DNA of 32,869 nucleotides from Streptomyces graminilatus (GTDB taxonomy: Bacteria > Actinomycetota > Actinomycetes > Streptomycetales > Streptomycetaceae), in contig NZ_LIQQ01000006.1 of assembly GCF_001418565.1 (NCBI RefSeq), positions 1 through 32,869 of the forward strand, in the 5' to 3' direction. Within the stretch, counting starts at the first letter, position 1. Each line of letters opens with the position of its first letter. Shown piece by piece: positions 14,346 through 22,048 of this stretch. A program made the translations under genes and the position numbers. The notes beneath the pieces are model-generated. The model saw only the letters and a list, made by a program, of their open reading frames with translations, was not told the origin of the DNA and made no database searches.

Positions 14346-14709
14346 GGCCGCGATAGGCCGCAGGCTCGTCCGTGATGCCCTCGCTGTCTGGCACCTGAAC
14401 GACTTCGCCGACCCCGCCGCGCTGATTGTCTCGGAACTCGTCACGAACGCAGTCAGGCACACTCCGTGCCGGTCGATCCGCCTGCTCGTCCGACGGCCGG
14501 GCACGACACGGGTACGCGTCGGCGTGGTGGACCGGGCACCCTCGCGCCTGCCGGTGTTCAGCCCGGCCGAGGTCGGCGACGAGTCCGGCCGCGGTTTGTT
14601 CTTGATCGACCAACTCGCCGACCGCTGGGGATACGACCTGCGCGGCTCCGGCTGGCGGCCATGGGGCAAGGAGGTCTGGGCCGAACTCCGTATCAAGGAC
14701 AGTGCCTGA
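14293..14709 (+). CDS. ATP-binding (HATPase_c) regulatory protein, possibly with replaced N-terminus
   Basis: The translated product carries a histidine-kinase-like ATPase domain of the anti-sigma (RsbW) type: AALIVSELVTNAVRHT is the N-box, VGVVDRAPSRLP the G1 region and DESGRGLFLIDQLADRWG the G2 region. This is the small stand-alone ATP-binding protein found in many copies in Streptomyces. The 138-residue version from ATG 14293 has the usual size, but no Shine-Dalgarno is evident and its first 15 or so codons lie on the antisense of a Nudix remnant. The ORF stays open back to 14167. The native N-terminus was probably lost at the junction; the gene may be a fragment or use a new start. Confidence 0.72.
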   Translation: MLAGLAVLGFAGPFEPETAAIGRRLVRDALAVWHLNDFADPAALIVSELVTNAVRHTPCRSIRLLVRRPGTTRVRVGVVDRAPSRLPVFSPAEVGDESGRGLFLIDQLADRWGYDLRGSGWRPWGKEVWAELRIKDSA

Positions 14710-14887
14710 GGCGAGTGCGCTGGAGTCCTGGTGATCGGCCTCGGCCCGGGGCAGAGGGACGGACAACCCGCCCCCACTTGTGCGCGCGAGCTGTGCCTCG
14801 ACCGCCGCAGGACTCAGGAGTTCGGCTACTCCGTGGAGCGACGGCAGGCATCCGCTTACTCAGTCCACCATCGCACGAGAGGTAGTC
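14710..14887. other. Intergenic stretch without recognised gene
   Basis: I looked here for a short precursor peptide that would accompany the FxLD-type methyltransferase downstream and saw none with a credible start, ribosome binding site and Cys/Ser/Thr-rich core. It holds only the GAGAGG ribosome binding site of the methyltransferase at its end. Confidence 0.5.
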
Positions 14888-16201
14888 ATGGGAACGATTG
14901 ACAACACCGCGTCGCCCGACGCGGCAAGGGCCGGCGTCGATAGCGTCAGCGCGGTGCACACCGCGACGATCACCACCCCCACAGCGGACGCCGACCGCCT
15001 CCGCAACGCCCTCGTCGACCAGCTCCGCGCGGACGGGCACGCCCGCACGACCGCCGTCGAGACCGCGTTGCGCACTGTGCCCCGCCACGTGTTCGTGCCC
15101 GAGGCGTCACTCGAAGTCGCCTACGCCAACGCACCGGTGCACATCAAGTACGACACCGACGGCAACTCCATCTCCTGCGCCTCCCAGCCGGGCGTCGTCG
15201 CCCTCATGCTGGACCAGCTCGATGCCCGGCCCGGCGAGCGCGTTCTCGAACTCGGCGCCGGCACCGGCTACAATGCCGCCCTGCTGGCCCACCTGGTCGG
15301 CGAGAGCGGACACGTGACCACCCTCGACGTCGACGACGACCTTGTGGAAGGAGCCCGCGCCCACCTCGCCGCCGCCGGGATCACCAACGTCGAGGCCGTG
15401 ACCCGTGACGGGGCCCTCGGATACGCCGAAGGGGCACCGTACGACCGGATCATCGCCACCGTCGGCGCGCACGGCGTGCCGCACTCCTGGCTGCGGCAAC
15501 TCGCCCCCGGCGGACGTCTCCTCGTGCCCCAGCGGCTCAAAGGCAGCGTCTCCCGCTCCGTCGCCTACGAGCGGCGCGATGGCCGATGGGTGTCCCTCAG
15601 CAGCGAGATGAACACCTTCATGCCGCTCCGGCGCGGTATCGGCGACGACGCTCGCCGAGTCGTTCCGCTCAGCACGGACGGCACCGTGCGGCTCCAGACC
15701 CCGGCGGGCCAGAACATCGACGCCGACGCCATCGCCAGGGTTCTTGAGCAGTCGCGCACCGAAGAGTGGACCGGTACGACGGTTCGCGCCATGGAGTCAC
15801 CGGAGTGGATGGAACTGTTCGTCACCTGTTCCCTTCCCTCCGGCCTGATCCGGATGCTGTTCCCTCAGGGCGCCAAGGGCACTCTGCTCACCGAGGACCC
15901 CTACCCCTCCTCAACCGCAGCCGTCGACAAGGGCGCCGTCACCTACCTGGCGCGCCGCCCGTCGCAGGAGAAGACTCCCGAGGGCGGCAAGCTCTGGGAG
16001 TTCGGCGTCATCGGCCACGGCCCCGGCAGCGACGAACTGGCCGCGAAGGTCGCCGATGCCATCCGCACGTGGAACCGCGAATACCGTGATCGCGAGCCCA
16101 CGTTCGAGATCCGGTCCCTCGACGCCCCCGCCATCGGGCACCGCCCCGGCCTCTTTGCCCTCGACACCCCGCTGAACCGCATCGTCGTCGACTGGCAGTG
16201 A
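14888..16201 (+). CDS. Methyltransferase, FxLD-system type (PIMT-like)
   Basis: A 437-residue protein whose residues about 40-240 are a protein-L-isoaspartate O-methyltransferase-like fold: VETALRTVPRHVFVPEA, the substrate-contact SCASQPGVVALML, and the SAM motif VLELGAGTGYNAALLAHLV followed by VTTLDVDDDLVEGARAHLAAAG and PYDRIIATVGA. The C-terminal extension of about 190 residues (LFVTCSLPSGLIRMLFPQGA, LWEFGVIGHGP) is typical of the methyltransferases assigned to FxLD lanthipeptide systems (TIGR04364-like). These enzymes are thought to methyl-esterify Asp in a RiPP precursor. No LanB, LanC or precursor gene is seen nearby, so this copy is an orphan. The ATG at 14888 has GAGAGG seven bases upstream. 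Confidence 0.82.
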   Translation: MGTIDNTASPDAARAGVDSVSAVHTATITTPTADADRLRNALVDQLRADGHARTTAVETALRTVPRHVFVPEASLEVAYANAPVHIKYDTDGNSISCASQPGVVALMLDQLDARPGERVLELGAGTGYNAALLAHLVGESGHVTTLDVDDDLVEGARAHLAAAGITNVEAVTRDGALGYAEGAPYDRIIATVGAHGVPHSWLRQLAPGGRLLVPQRLKGSVSRSVAYERRDGRWVSLSSEMNTFMPLRRGIGDDARRVVPLSTDGTVRLQTPAGQNIDADAIARVLEQSRTEEWTGTTVRAMESPEWMELFVTCSLPSGLIRMLFPQGAKGTLLTEDPYPSSTAAVDKGAVTYLARRPSQEKTPEGGKLWEFGVIGHGPGSDELAAKVADAIRTWNREYRDREPTFEIRSLDAPAIGHRPGLFALDTPLNRIVVDWQ

Positions 16202-16413
16202 CGGCCCGTACCTGGCGGGCGGTGACCGTTGGCGCGGGGCTGGCGGTCACCGTCGTCTTGACGGCTGCCCTACGCGTCAGCGACAGCGTGGCGAGCGCCC
16301 GAAGACATGAAAAAGGCGAGGCCCGAAAACCCCGCCAATTCCGCAACTACCCCCGACTCACGGCCAGACAAGGCAATACGGCTGATGCCCCGCCTCATGC
16401 AACCGATGGCTGA
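16198..16413 (+). CDS. Small putative membrane-anchored peptide (doubtful)
   Basis: A 71-codon frame starting with GTG overlapping the methyltransferase stop (GTGA). The start has the form of a signal anchor: TARTWR followed by the hydrophobic AVTVGAGLAVTVVLTAALRV, then a basic tail. Translational coupling to the methyltransferase and the hydrophobic segment are the only arguments for it. The last third overlaps the end of the convergent PGQG gene and crosses that gene's terminator, so it is either a short real peptide, a truncated gene or a chance frame. Confidence 0.3.
   Translation: MTARTWRAVTVGAGLAVTVVLTAALRVSDSVASARRHEKGEARKPRQFRNYPRLTARQGNTADAPPHATDG
16310..16336 (-). terminator. Rho-independent-type terminator of the PGQG gene
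   Basis: On the minus strand GGCGGGG, loop TTTTCGGG, CCTCGCC (7-bp stem with one G-U pair) is followed by five T residues. It begins 21 bases after the stop of the minus-strand gene ending at 16358. Its U-tract is unusual for this GC-rich window. Confidence 0.7.
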
Positions 16414-17329
16414 AGTCCTGCCACTCATGCAGCAGTTGGTACACATTGAACGCGTCCCGCGGCCCCCCGCGATCCGGCACCGTGGACCAGATGAACGCCG
16501 CCGCGCCCACCGCTTCCTCGCCTATGCCGCGCAGTGGATCCACCACCGTCATCGGGAGTTTCACGACCGCGTAGTCCGGGTGCAGGACGACCAGTTCCAG
16601 TGGCGGCACCTTGTTGAGGGGGACGCCCTCGATGCCCGTGAGGACCATCGCGGCCATCGTCTCGGGCTTGATCTTGGTGAACATGCCGTTCATGCCGAGT
16701 TCGTCGCCGCCGAGTTCCTCGGGACGCATCGAGATCGGGACGCGGGCTGCCGTGGCGCCGTCCGGCGCGCCGAAGTATTTGTACGTCACCCCCACCCGAC
16801 CACCATTCCCGCTCGCCGCCCGGAGCCGGTCGACCCTTCGGTCGATGCTCTCGGGCACACCGTTCGATCCCGTGCCCAGCCCGGAGACCAAGCCCTGGCC
16901 GGGAGCCACCATGCCTTGGCCAGGAATCATGCCCTGGCCGGCCCCCGCGCCCTGACCCGGCCCCAGCCCCGTTCCCTGGCCGGGTCCTGTTCCCTGGCCG
17001 GGGCCCATGCCATTTTGCCCGGGGCCCAAGCCCTGGCCTGGACCCGTGCCCTGCCCGGGACCCATGGACTGCCCCGGACCCACGCCCTGGCCCGACCCCG
17101 TTCCCTGAGCCTGCCCGGGACCCAAGCCCTGTCCAGGACCCAACCCCTGCCCGGGACCCAAGCCCTGGCCGGGACTCAACCCCTGCCCGGGATACATGCC
17201 TTGAGCCTGTGCCTGCCGTGCCGCTTCTGCCGCTGCCGCTTCCTCCACGTCGCGTCGGTGCCTTCCCCGCCGGGCACGTCGAGGACCCAGGTCGTCAGTC
17301 CCCTCGCCCAGTCCGCCACCGCGATGCAT
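16358..17329 (-). CDS. PGQG-repeat hypothetical protein, apparent frameshift near the N-terminus
   Basis: A 323-residue frame. Residues about 28-44 are an Ala/Glu helix. About 45-150 are some 17 copies of a Gly-Pro-Gln motif (LGPGQG, MGPGQG, TGPGQG). The last 160 residues are a normal globular domain (GVTYKYFGAPDGATAARVP, LELVVLHPDYAVVKLPMTVVD, FIWSTVPDRGGPRDAFNVYQ) that I cannot assign. There is no signal peptide. The first 27 residues in this frame are Arg/Gly-rich with poor third-position GC. The overlapping frame from GTG 17337 gives VEICIAVADWARGLTTWVLD with about 90 percent GC at third positions, but ends at a stop within 53 codons. The native protein probably starts in that frame and changes frame near 17240. 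Confidence 0.7.
   Translation of the reverse strand: MHRGGGLGEGTDDLGPRRARRGRHRRDVEEAAAAEAARQAQAQGMYPGQGLSPGQGLGPGQGLGPGQGLGPGQAQGTGSGQGVGPGQSMGPGQGTGPGQGLGPGQNGMGPGQGTGPGQGTGLGPGQGAGAGQGMIPGQGMVAPGQGLVSGLGTGSNGVPESIDRRVDRLRAASGNGGRVGVTYKYFGAPDGATAARVPISMRPEELGGDELGMNGMFTKIKPETMAAMVLTGIEGVPLNKVPPLELVVLHPDYAVVKLPMTVVDPLRGIGEEAVGAAAFIWSTVPDRGGPRDAFNVYQLLHEWQDFSHRLHEAGHQPYCLVWP
16909..17198. repeat. PGQG-coding tandem repeat region
   Basis: Imperfect 12-24 bp units of the type CCCTGGCCGGGACCC (plus strand) encode the GPGQ repeats of the minus-strand protein. Similarity between units makes it prone to slippage and to assembly error. Confidence 0.75.
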
Positions 17330-17337
17330 ATCTCCAC

Positions 17338-17642
17338 CCGACTGCTGTTCTAGGACGCGCGAGCCCCGTCGCGCAACCCGATCATCGTGTCAGTGACCTC
17401 CCCCACGTCCGCCCGCCGAAACGTGCGTTGAAACACCTGTCCGCAGGATCTTCGCAGTCTCTGAACACCCTCGTTCGCTCATCGTCCATATGTACGGCCC
17501 GACGAGCTGAGTGTCTCTGTGTCCCTGTGTGTCTCCGGTCCCAGTTTCGCAGACGGGTGGGGCCGACGCCCCCCTGTCCGGCCGCCTACCCTGAGGGGGT
17601 CACTGGCAACCGGAGCCCGAGAAGTCGGAGAAGTCGCAGGTC
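17338..17642. other. Intergenic region upstream of hemL with small tandem repeats
   Basis: A 305-base gap between the divergent PGQG and hemL genes. It must hold the promoters of both but none is clear-cut; TTGAAA at 17428 lacks a well-spaced -10. Two small arrays are seen: three 8-bp GTGTCTCT-like units at 17511-17534, and two 9-bp GAGAAGTCG units at 17619-17636 just before the hemL start. No gene is seen. Confidence 0.5.
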
Positions 17643-18998
17643 ATGAGCGAAACGTCTAGTGGGACAGTCAGCGGAATGGCGAGTGGGTTGCCCTATTCAT
17701 ATGAAGCGCCCGTCTCGCAGGGCCTCTTCCACCGTGCGACGGCCGTCACACCCGGCGGAGTCAACTCGCCGGTGCGTGCCTTCCGTGCCGTGGGCGGTAC
17801 GCCCCGGTTCATGGTGTCGGGGCGCGGCCCGTATCTCACCGACGCCGACGGGCGCGAGTACGTCGACCTCGTCTGCTCCTGGGGGCCGATGATCCTCGGG
17901 CACTCCCGCCCGGAGGTCGTCGCCGCCGTACAGGACGCCGTCTCGCGCGGTATGTCCTTCGGTACGCCGGGTGAGGGCGAGGTCGCCCTCGCCGAGGAGA
18001 TGGTCGAGCGCATCGACCCTCTCGACCAGGTACGGCTCGTCAGCAGCGGGACCGAGGCCACCATGTCCGCGATCCGGCTCGCCCGGGGGTTCACCCGGCG
18101 CGCCAAGGTGATCAAGTTCGCCGGGTGTTACCACGGTCACGTCGACTCGCTCCTCGCCGCCGCCGGGTCCGGTCTCGCCACCTTCGCGCTGCCCGACACC
18201 CCCGGCGTCACCGGCGCCCAGGCCGGCGACACGATCGTCCTCCCCTACAACGACCTCGACGCCGTGCACGCCGCCTTCGCCGCGCACCCCGGCGAGATCG
18301 CCTGCCTGATCACCGAGGCCTCCCCGGGCAACATGGGCGTCGTACCGCCGCTTCCCGGGTTCAACCAGGGGCTCAAGGACGCCTGTGCGGAGAATGGTGC
18401 GCTTTACATCTCCGACGAGGTCATGACCGGGTTCCGGACCAGTCGTAGTGGGTGGTTCGGGGTTGACGGCGTCCGGCCCGATCTCATGACCTTCGGGAAG
18501 GTCATGGGTGGTGGGTTCCCCGCCGCCGCCTTCGGGGGGCGCGCCGACGTCATGGCCCATCTCGCTCCCGCCGGGCCCGTCTACCAGGCCGGCACGCTCT
18601 CCGGTAACCCCGTCGCCACCGCCGCCGGGCTCGCCCAGTTGCGGCTGCTCGACGAGGCCGCGTACGCCACTGTCGACGCCGTCTCGGCCCAGATCCAGGG
18701 GCTTGTCGGTGACGCGCTGAGCAAGGAAGGCGTCGCGCACACCGTGCAGAACGCCTCCAACATGTTCTCCGTGTTCTTCACCGACCAGCCGGTGCGGAAC
18801 TACGACGAGGCGAGGACGCAGGAGTCCTTCCGCTTCACCGCGTTCTTCCAGTCCATGCTGGCGAACGGCGTCTATCTGCCGCCCTCGTCCTTCGAGTCCT
18901 GGTTCGTCTCCACGGCGCACGACGAGCGCGCCATCCAGAAGATCGCCGACGCCCTTCCGGCGGCGGCCCGTGCGGCGGCGGAGGCCACGGCAGCATGA
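17643..18998 (+). CDS. hemL: Glutamate-1-semialdehyde 2,1-aminomutase
   Basis: A 451-residue class III PLP aminotransferase-fold enzyme converting glutamate-1-semialdehyde to 5-aminolevulinate, the C5 entry to haem and cobalamin. It shows [20 protein letters not shown] at the start, [26 protein letters not shown], the PLP pocket [10 protein letters not shown], the Schiff-base Lys286 in [16 protein letters not shown], and [17 protein letters not shown]. The length is as usual. The ATG is preceded by a weak GCAGGT; a short disordered leader precedes the fold. The histidine phosphatase gene follows with an ATGA overlap. The position next to the cytochrome c maturation genes links haem supply with haem use. 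Confidence 0.96.
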   Translation: MSETSSGTVSGMASGLPYSYEAPVSQGLFHRATAVTPGGVNSPVRAFRAVGGTPRFMVSGRGPYLTDADGREYVDLVCSWGPMILGHSRPEVVAAVQDAVSRGMSFGTPGEGEVALAEEMVERIDPLDQVRLVSSGTEATMSAIRLARGFTRRAKVIKFAGCYHGHVDSLLAAAGSGLATFALPDTPGVTGAQAGDTIVLPYNDLDAVHAAFAAHPGEIACLITEASPGNMGVVPPLPGFNQGLKDACAENGALYISDEVMTGFRTSRSGWFGVDGVRPDLMTFGKVMGGGFPAAAFGGRADVMAHLAPAGPVYQAGTLSGNPVATAAGLAQLRLLDEAAYATVDAVSAQIQGLVGDALSKEGVAHTVQNASNMFSVFFTDQPVRNYDEARTQESFRFTAFFQSMLANGVYLPPSSFESWFVSTAHDERAIQKIADALPAAARAAAEATAA

Positions 18999-19693
18999 GC
19001 GACCTCACGAATAAGACTGACAGCGACATCACCGTCGTACACCTCATGCGGCACGGTGAAGTCGCCAATCCCGAAGGGGTGCTGTACGGGCGGCTGGCGG
19101 GCTACCACCTCTCCGAGCTGGGCCTGCGGATGGCCGACCGGGTCGCCGATCATCTCGCCCCGCGCGATGTGACGTACGTCTGCGCCTCCCCGCTGGAGCG
19201 GGCGCAGGAGACCGCGACCCCCATCGCCAAGGCGCACGGGCTCGACCTCGCCTCCGACGCGCGGCTTCTGGAGGCCGAGAACGTCTTCCAGGGGAAGACC
19301 TTCGGCGTCGGGGACGGCGCACTGAAGCGGCCCGAGAACTGGAAGCACCTGGTCAACCCGTTCAAGCCGTCCTGGGGGGAGCCGTACGTCGATCAGGTCG
19401 TACGGATGATGGGGGCGCTGGACGCCGCCAAGGACGCCGCCCGTGGGCACGAGGCCGTGCTCGTCAGTCATCAGTTGCCGATCTGGATCGTGCGCAGCTA
19501 TGTCGAGCGGCGGCGGCTGTGGCATGACCCCCGCAAGCGGCAGTGCACGCTCGCCTCCCTCACCACCTTCACCTACCGGGGCGACAAGATCGTGTCGGTC
19601 GGCTACACCGAGCCCGCCCGTGATCTCGTACCGGCGCATCTCCTCGCGGGCGCCAAGCCGGTGAAGGGTAAGAGCAAAGCCTTTGGGGCCTGA
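18995..19693 (+). CDS. Histidine phosphatase family protein (phosphoglycerate mutase-like)
   Basis: A 232-residue branch-1 histidine phosphatase. HLMRHGE gives the phospho-acceptor His20, [10 protein letters not shown] carries the second conserved Arg, the acid Glu lies in [10 protein letters not shown], and VSHQLPIW provides the second catalytic His. It corresponds by position to Rv0525 of M. tuberculosis, which also follows hemL. The true substrate is not established. Translational coupling to hemL is by ATGA. The C-terminal tail is basic ([12 protein letters not shown]). Confidence 0.92.
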   Translation: MSDLTNKTDSDITVVHLMRHGEVANPEGVLYGRLAGYHLSELGLRMADRVADHLAPRDVTYVCASPLERAQETATPIAKAHGLDLASDARLLEAENVFQGKTFGVGDGALKRPENWKHLVNPFKPSWGEPYVDQVVRMMGALDAAKDAARGHEAVLVSHQLPIWIVRSYVERRRLWHDPRKRQCTLASLTTFTYRGDKIVSVGYTEPARDLVPAHLLAGAKPVKGKSKAFGA

Positions 19694-19698
19694 GTCAC

Positions 19699-19711
19699 TT
19701 CCGCTTCGGAA
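19699..19711 (+). terminator. Short hairpin after the histidine phosphatase gene
   Basis: TTCCG, loop CTT, CGGAA, followed at a short distance by a T-rich stretch (GTTCCTTTTCTT). The stem is only five base pairs, so termination would be partial. The remaining 130 bases before the deacetylase-like gene presumably hold its promoter. Confidence 0.35.
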
Positions 19712-19845
19712 ACGTTCCTTTTCTTGAGGGCTCGGTGACACAGTTGTTGCAATTGTTCCGAGGTGCGTAACAAGACGAGGAACCTCTCCGTTCGTCGTGC
19801 CCTCTGAATGGGTGAGAGCCAGCGGGTACGACGAATGGGGATCCC

Positions 19846-21273
19846 ATGCACGGCAAGAACGGTGACGGCGTCGGCGGCTTCAGCCGGCGGGGTGCGCTCG
19901 GCCTCGGCCTCGGGGCCGCCGCCGCTCTCGGCACCGCCGGCTGCGGGACGATGATGGGCGACGGGCCGAAGGAGGCCGGCGGCTCCGGCAAGCCCGGCCC
20001 GTCCGGCAAGCCGTCGCCTTCCGGCTCCAAGGCCCCCGCCGCCAAGCTCATCGGCGACGGCTCCACCTCGTACACCGGCAAGCAGCCCCACCAGCCCGCC
20101 AAGCCGGTGCCGCTGGAGGCCGGGCAGACCCCGCCGCAGTTCGTGATCTTCTCCTGGGACGGGGCGGGCGAGGTCGGCAACGGCCTCTTCCCGCGCTTCC
20201 TGGAACTCGCCAAGACGCACGGCGCCCACATGACCTTCTTCCTCTCCGGGCTCTATCTCCTCCCCGAGTCGCAGAAGCGCAAGTACCTCCCGCCGAACAA
20301 CGCCCCCGGCGCCTCCGACATCGGCTACCTCACCGACGAGCACGTCAGGGCGACCCTCACCAACGTCCGGCAGGCATGGCTCGACGGGCACGAGATAGGC
20401 ACCCACTTCAACGGCCACTTCTGCTCCGGCAACGGCACCGTCGGCAACTGGACGCCGAAGCAGTGGGCCAGCGAGATCGAGCAGGCCAAGAAGTTTGTGA
20501 AGGAGTGGCGGACCAACACCGGGTGGAAGGACGAGGCGCCTCTCCCCTTCGACTACGAGAAGGAACTCGTCGGCGCCCGTACGCCCTGTCTCCTCGGCCA
20601 GAAGAACCTGCTGCCCACCGCCCGCGAACTCGGCTGGCGCTACGACGCCTCCTCGCCCGGCGGCCGGCAGGTGTGGCCCTCGAAGAGCGAAGGGGTCTGG
20701 GACCTGCCTCTCCAGGGGATACCTTTCCCCGGCCACAAGTTCGAGGTCCTGTCCATGGACTACAACATCCTCGCCAACCAGTCCGTCAACTCGACGAAGG
20801 CGCCCGCCTACAACTACCCCGGCTGGCGCGAGCAGGCCACCGGCGCCTACATAGCCGGTTTCCAGCGGGCCTTCGAGACGAACCGCGCCCCCTTCTTCAT
20901 AGGCAACCACTTCGAGCACTGGAACGGCGGCATCTACATGGACGCCGTCGAGAACGCCCTCAAGCACATCGCCCAGGAGAAGGAGAAGGGCGAGGACATA
21001 CGCCTCGTCTCCTTCCGGCAGTTCGTCGACTGGCTGGACGTCCAGAAGCCCGAGGTGCTGGAGAAGCTGCGCACCCTCGATGTCGGGCAGCAGCCGGAGG
21101 GCGGCTGGAAGGAATTCCTCGCGGCTCCGGGCAAGACCTCCCAGGGATCCTCCACGGGTGGGTCGTCGACCGGCGGATCCACGGGGGAAGCGACCGGGGG
21201 AACCACCGGATCCTCCACCGAGGGAATCACCGGCTCGACCGGGGGTGCCGCCGAGGAAACCACCGGCACCTGA
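19846..21273 (+). CDS. Tat-exported lipoprotein, polysaccharide deacetylase-like
   Basis: A 475-residue protein. The N-terminus has a twin-arginine motif SRRGALGLG and a lipobox ending in Cys33 (LGTAGC), predicting a Tat-exported, membrane-anchored lipoprotein. A Gly/Pro/Ser linker runs to about residue 65. The body resembles a NodB-type deacetylase: FSWDGAGE at the first motif (one Asp instead of FDD), GTHFNGH at the His-x-x-x-His motif and GARTPC at the RxP motif. A low-complexity Gly/Ser/Thr tail of about 45 residues ends the protein. Catalysis is uncertain because motif 1 is altered; cell-wall glycan is the likely target. It lies between hemL/phosphatase and the cytochrome c genes but shows no functional link to them. 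Confidence 0.83.
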   Translation: MHGKNGDGVGGFSRRGALGLGLGAAAALGTAGCGTMMGDGPKEAGGSGKPGPSGKPSPSGSKAPAAKLIGDGSTSYTGKQPHQPAKPVPLEAGQTPPQFVIFSWDGAGEVGNGLFPRFLELAKTHGAHMTFFLSGLYLLPESQKRKYLPPNNAPGASDIGYLTDEHVRATLTNVRQAWLDGHEIGTHFNGHFCSGNGTVGNWTPKQWASEIEQAKKFVKEWRTNTGWKDEAPLPFDYEKELVGARTPCLLGQKNLLPTARELGWRYDASSPGGRQVWPSKSEGVWDLPLQGIPFPGHKFEVLSMDYNILANQSVNSTKAPAYNYPGWREQATGAYIAGFQRAFETNRAPFFIGNHFEHWNGGIYMDAVENALKHIAQEKEKGEDIRLVSFRQFVDWLDVQKPEVLEKLRTLDVGQQPEGGWKEFLAAPGKTSQGSSTGGSSTGGSTGEATGGTTGSSTEGITGSTGGAAEETTGT

Positions 21274-21275
21274 GT

Positions 21276-21300
21276 GCCCCCTGGGGCTGCCCGAGGGGGC
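21276..21300 (+). terminator. Terminator hairpin after the deacetylase-like gene
   Basis: GCCCCCT and AGGGGGC form a perfect 7-bp stem with an 11-base loop, two bases after the stop codon region. It is followed by GCCTAAAAG without a U-tract. Confidence 0.6.
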
Positions 21301-21424
21301 CGCCTAAAAGTCATGGACATGTCGAGTAGATCTTGGCTAGCCTCCTTGTCGCCGTAGCCCGGGACCGATGTCGAGGGCCCGTGCTTTCTTGCCTGCCCAG
21401 CAGGCGGAACGAGGGGAAAAGCAC

Positions 21425-21748
21425 ATGAGCATGAGGAAGTTCGCGTCGCTCGCCATGACGCCGTTGGTGCTGGCGGGAATCGCCGTCGCCGCGCCGATCG
21501 CGGGCGCGACCGCCGCCAGTGCCACGCCGGGCGGCTGCCAGGTGGGCAAGCCGGACGAGAACACGGGGATCGCGATCTGCCGGACGGGTACCGGCCAGGT
21601 GCGGGTCAAGGTCACGTGCGAGGACGGCGTCACCGGCGCCAGCCACTTCGCGTTCGGTCCGTGGGTCGGCATCAACAGGACGTCGTCGGTCGCCTGCGGC
21701 GCGGCCCAGCGGTACTTCGTGACGCTGGTCGACTACCAGACCCGCTGA
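21425..21748 (+). CDS. Small secreted protein with four cysteines
   Basis: A 107-residue pre-protein. A Sec signal peptide (MSMRKFASLA, then the hydrophobic LVLAGIAVAAPIAGATAASA) is followed by a mature part of about 74 residues with four Cys (GGCQVG, AICRTG, KVTCEDG, VACGAA) that could form two disulfides, and a GPWVGINRTS segment. I do not recognise a named family; small secreted proteins of this kind are common in Streptomyces. The ATG at 21425 is chosen for the GAGGGG about eight bases upstream and for the signal peptide; the longer frame from 21368 would destroy it. It probably has its own promoter. Confidence 0.82.
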   Translation: MSMRKFASLAMTPLVLAGIAVAAPIAGATAASATPGGCQVGKPDENTGIAICRTGTGQVRVKVTCEDGVTGASHFAFGPWVGINRTSSVACGAAQRYFVTLVDYQTR

Positions 21749-21821
21749 CCGCCGGGCTCCGGCCCGCCCGCGTACCCCGGCAACCGCCGACAGGTGACCG
21801 CCGCCTGAGGTGAGCCGGTCT

Positions 21822-21949
21822 GCCAGGGCCTGTTCCACGGATCCCGTGACCTGTGCGTCGCGTCGCGGTCGTCGTCCCCGTCCCCGTCCCGGGGTGGAGG
21901 CGAGACACCGCCAGGCCCCCGTCACCCGACCCGTCGGACAGGCCCTGGC
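21822..21949. mobile_element. 128-bp MITE-like element with 29-bp imperfect terminal inverted repeats
   Basis: The 29 bases 21822-21850 and the reverse complement of 21921-21949 match at 24 positions, including the first 12 (GCCAGGGCCTGT). The interior of 70 bases has no coding frame. Ends with a shared word also found at 11902-11915 suggest a non-autonomous transposable element. No target-site duplication is clear, and the folded RNA could also terminate the secreted-protein transcript. The rest of the 300-base gap (21749-22048) shows no gene. Confidence 0.5.
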
Positions 21950-22048
21950 GCATGCCGTGACCGCCCGTTCGACCTGCCCTGAAGTGCGCATTCCTCACTA
22001 ACCGGGGGGCCGCAAAGAATCCCGGACCGGGCATGCGAAACTTTTCAC

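Noticed and set aside
14164..14766. 200-codon minus-strand frame taken as a complete Nudix hydrolase
   Set aside because: Only the last 60 or so codons match Nudix proteins; the upstream part is antisense to the ATP-binding domain and no Nudix box is present.
14710..14887. Possible FxLD precursor peptide upstream of the methyltransferase
   Set aside because: No short frame with a start, ribosome binding site and FxLD-like motif could be found on either strand by eye.
16307..17353. 348-codon plus-strand frame with ALAG/ALP repeats
   Set aside because: The repeats are the reverse complement of the PGQG coding repeats. The minus-strand globular domain and the terminator at 16310-16336 support the minus strand.
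17428..17460. TTGAAA as a hemL promoter -35 box
   Set aside because: No -10-like hexamer at 16-19 bases; spacing candidates are 10 or 21 bases.
19603..20967. 454-codon minus-strand frame opposite the deacetylase-like lipoprotein
   Set aside because: Gly/Glu/Val-rich shadow of a gene with signal peptide and motifs on the plus strand.
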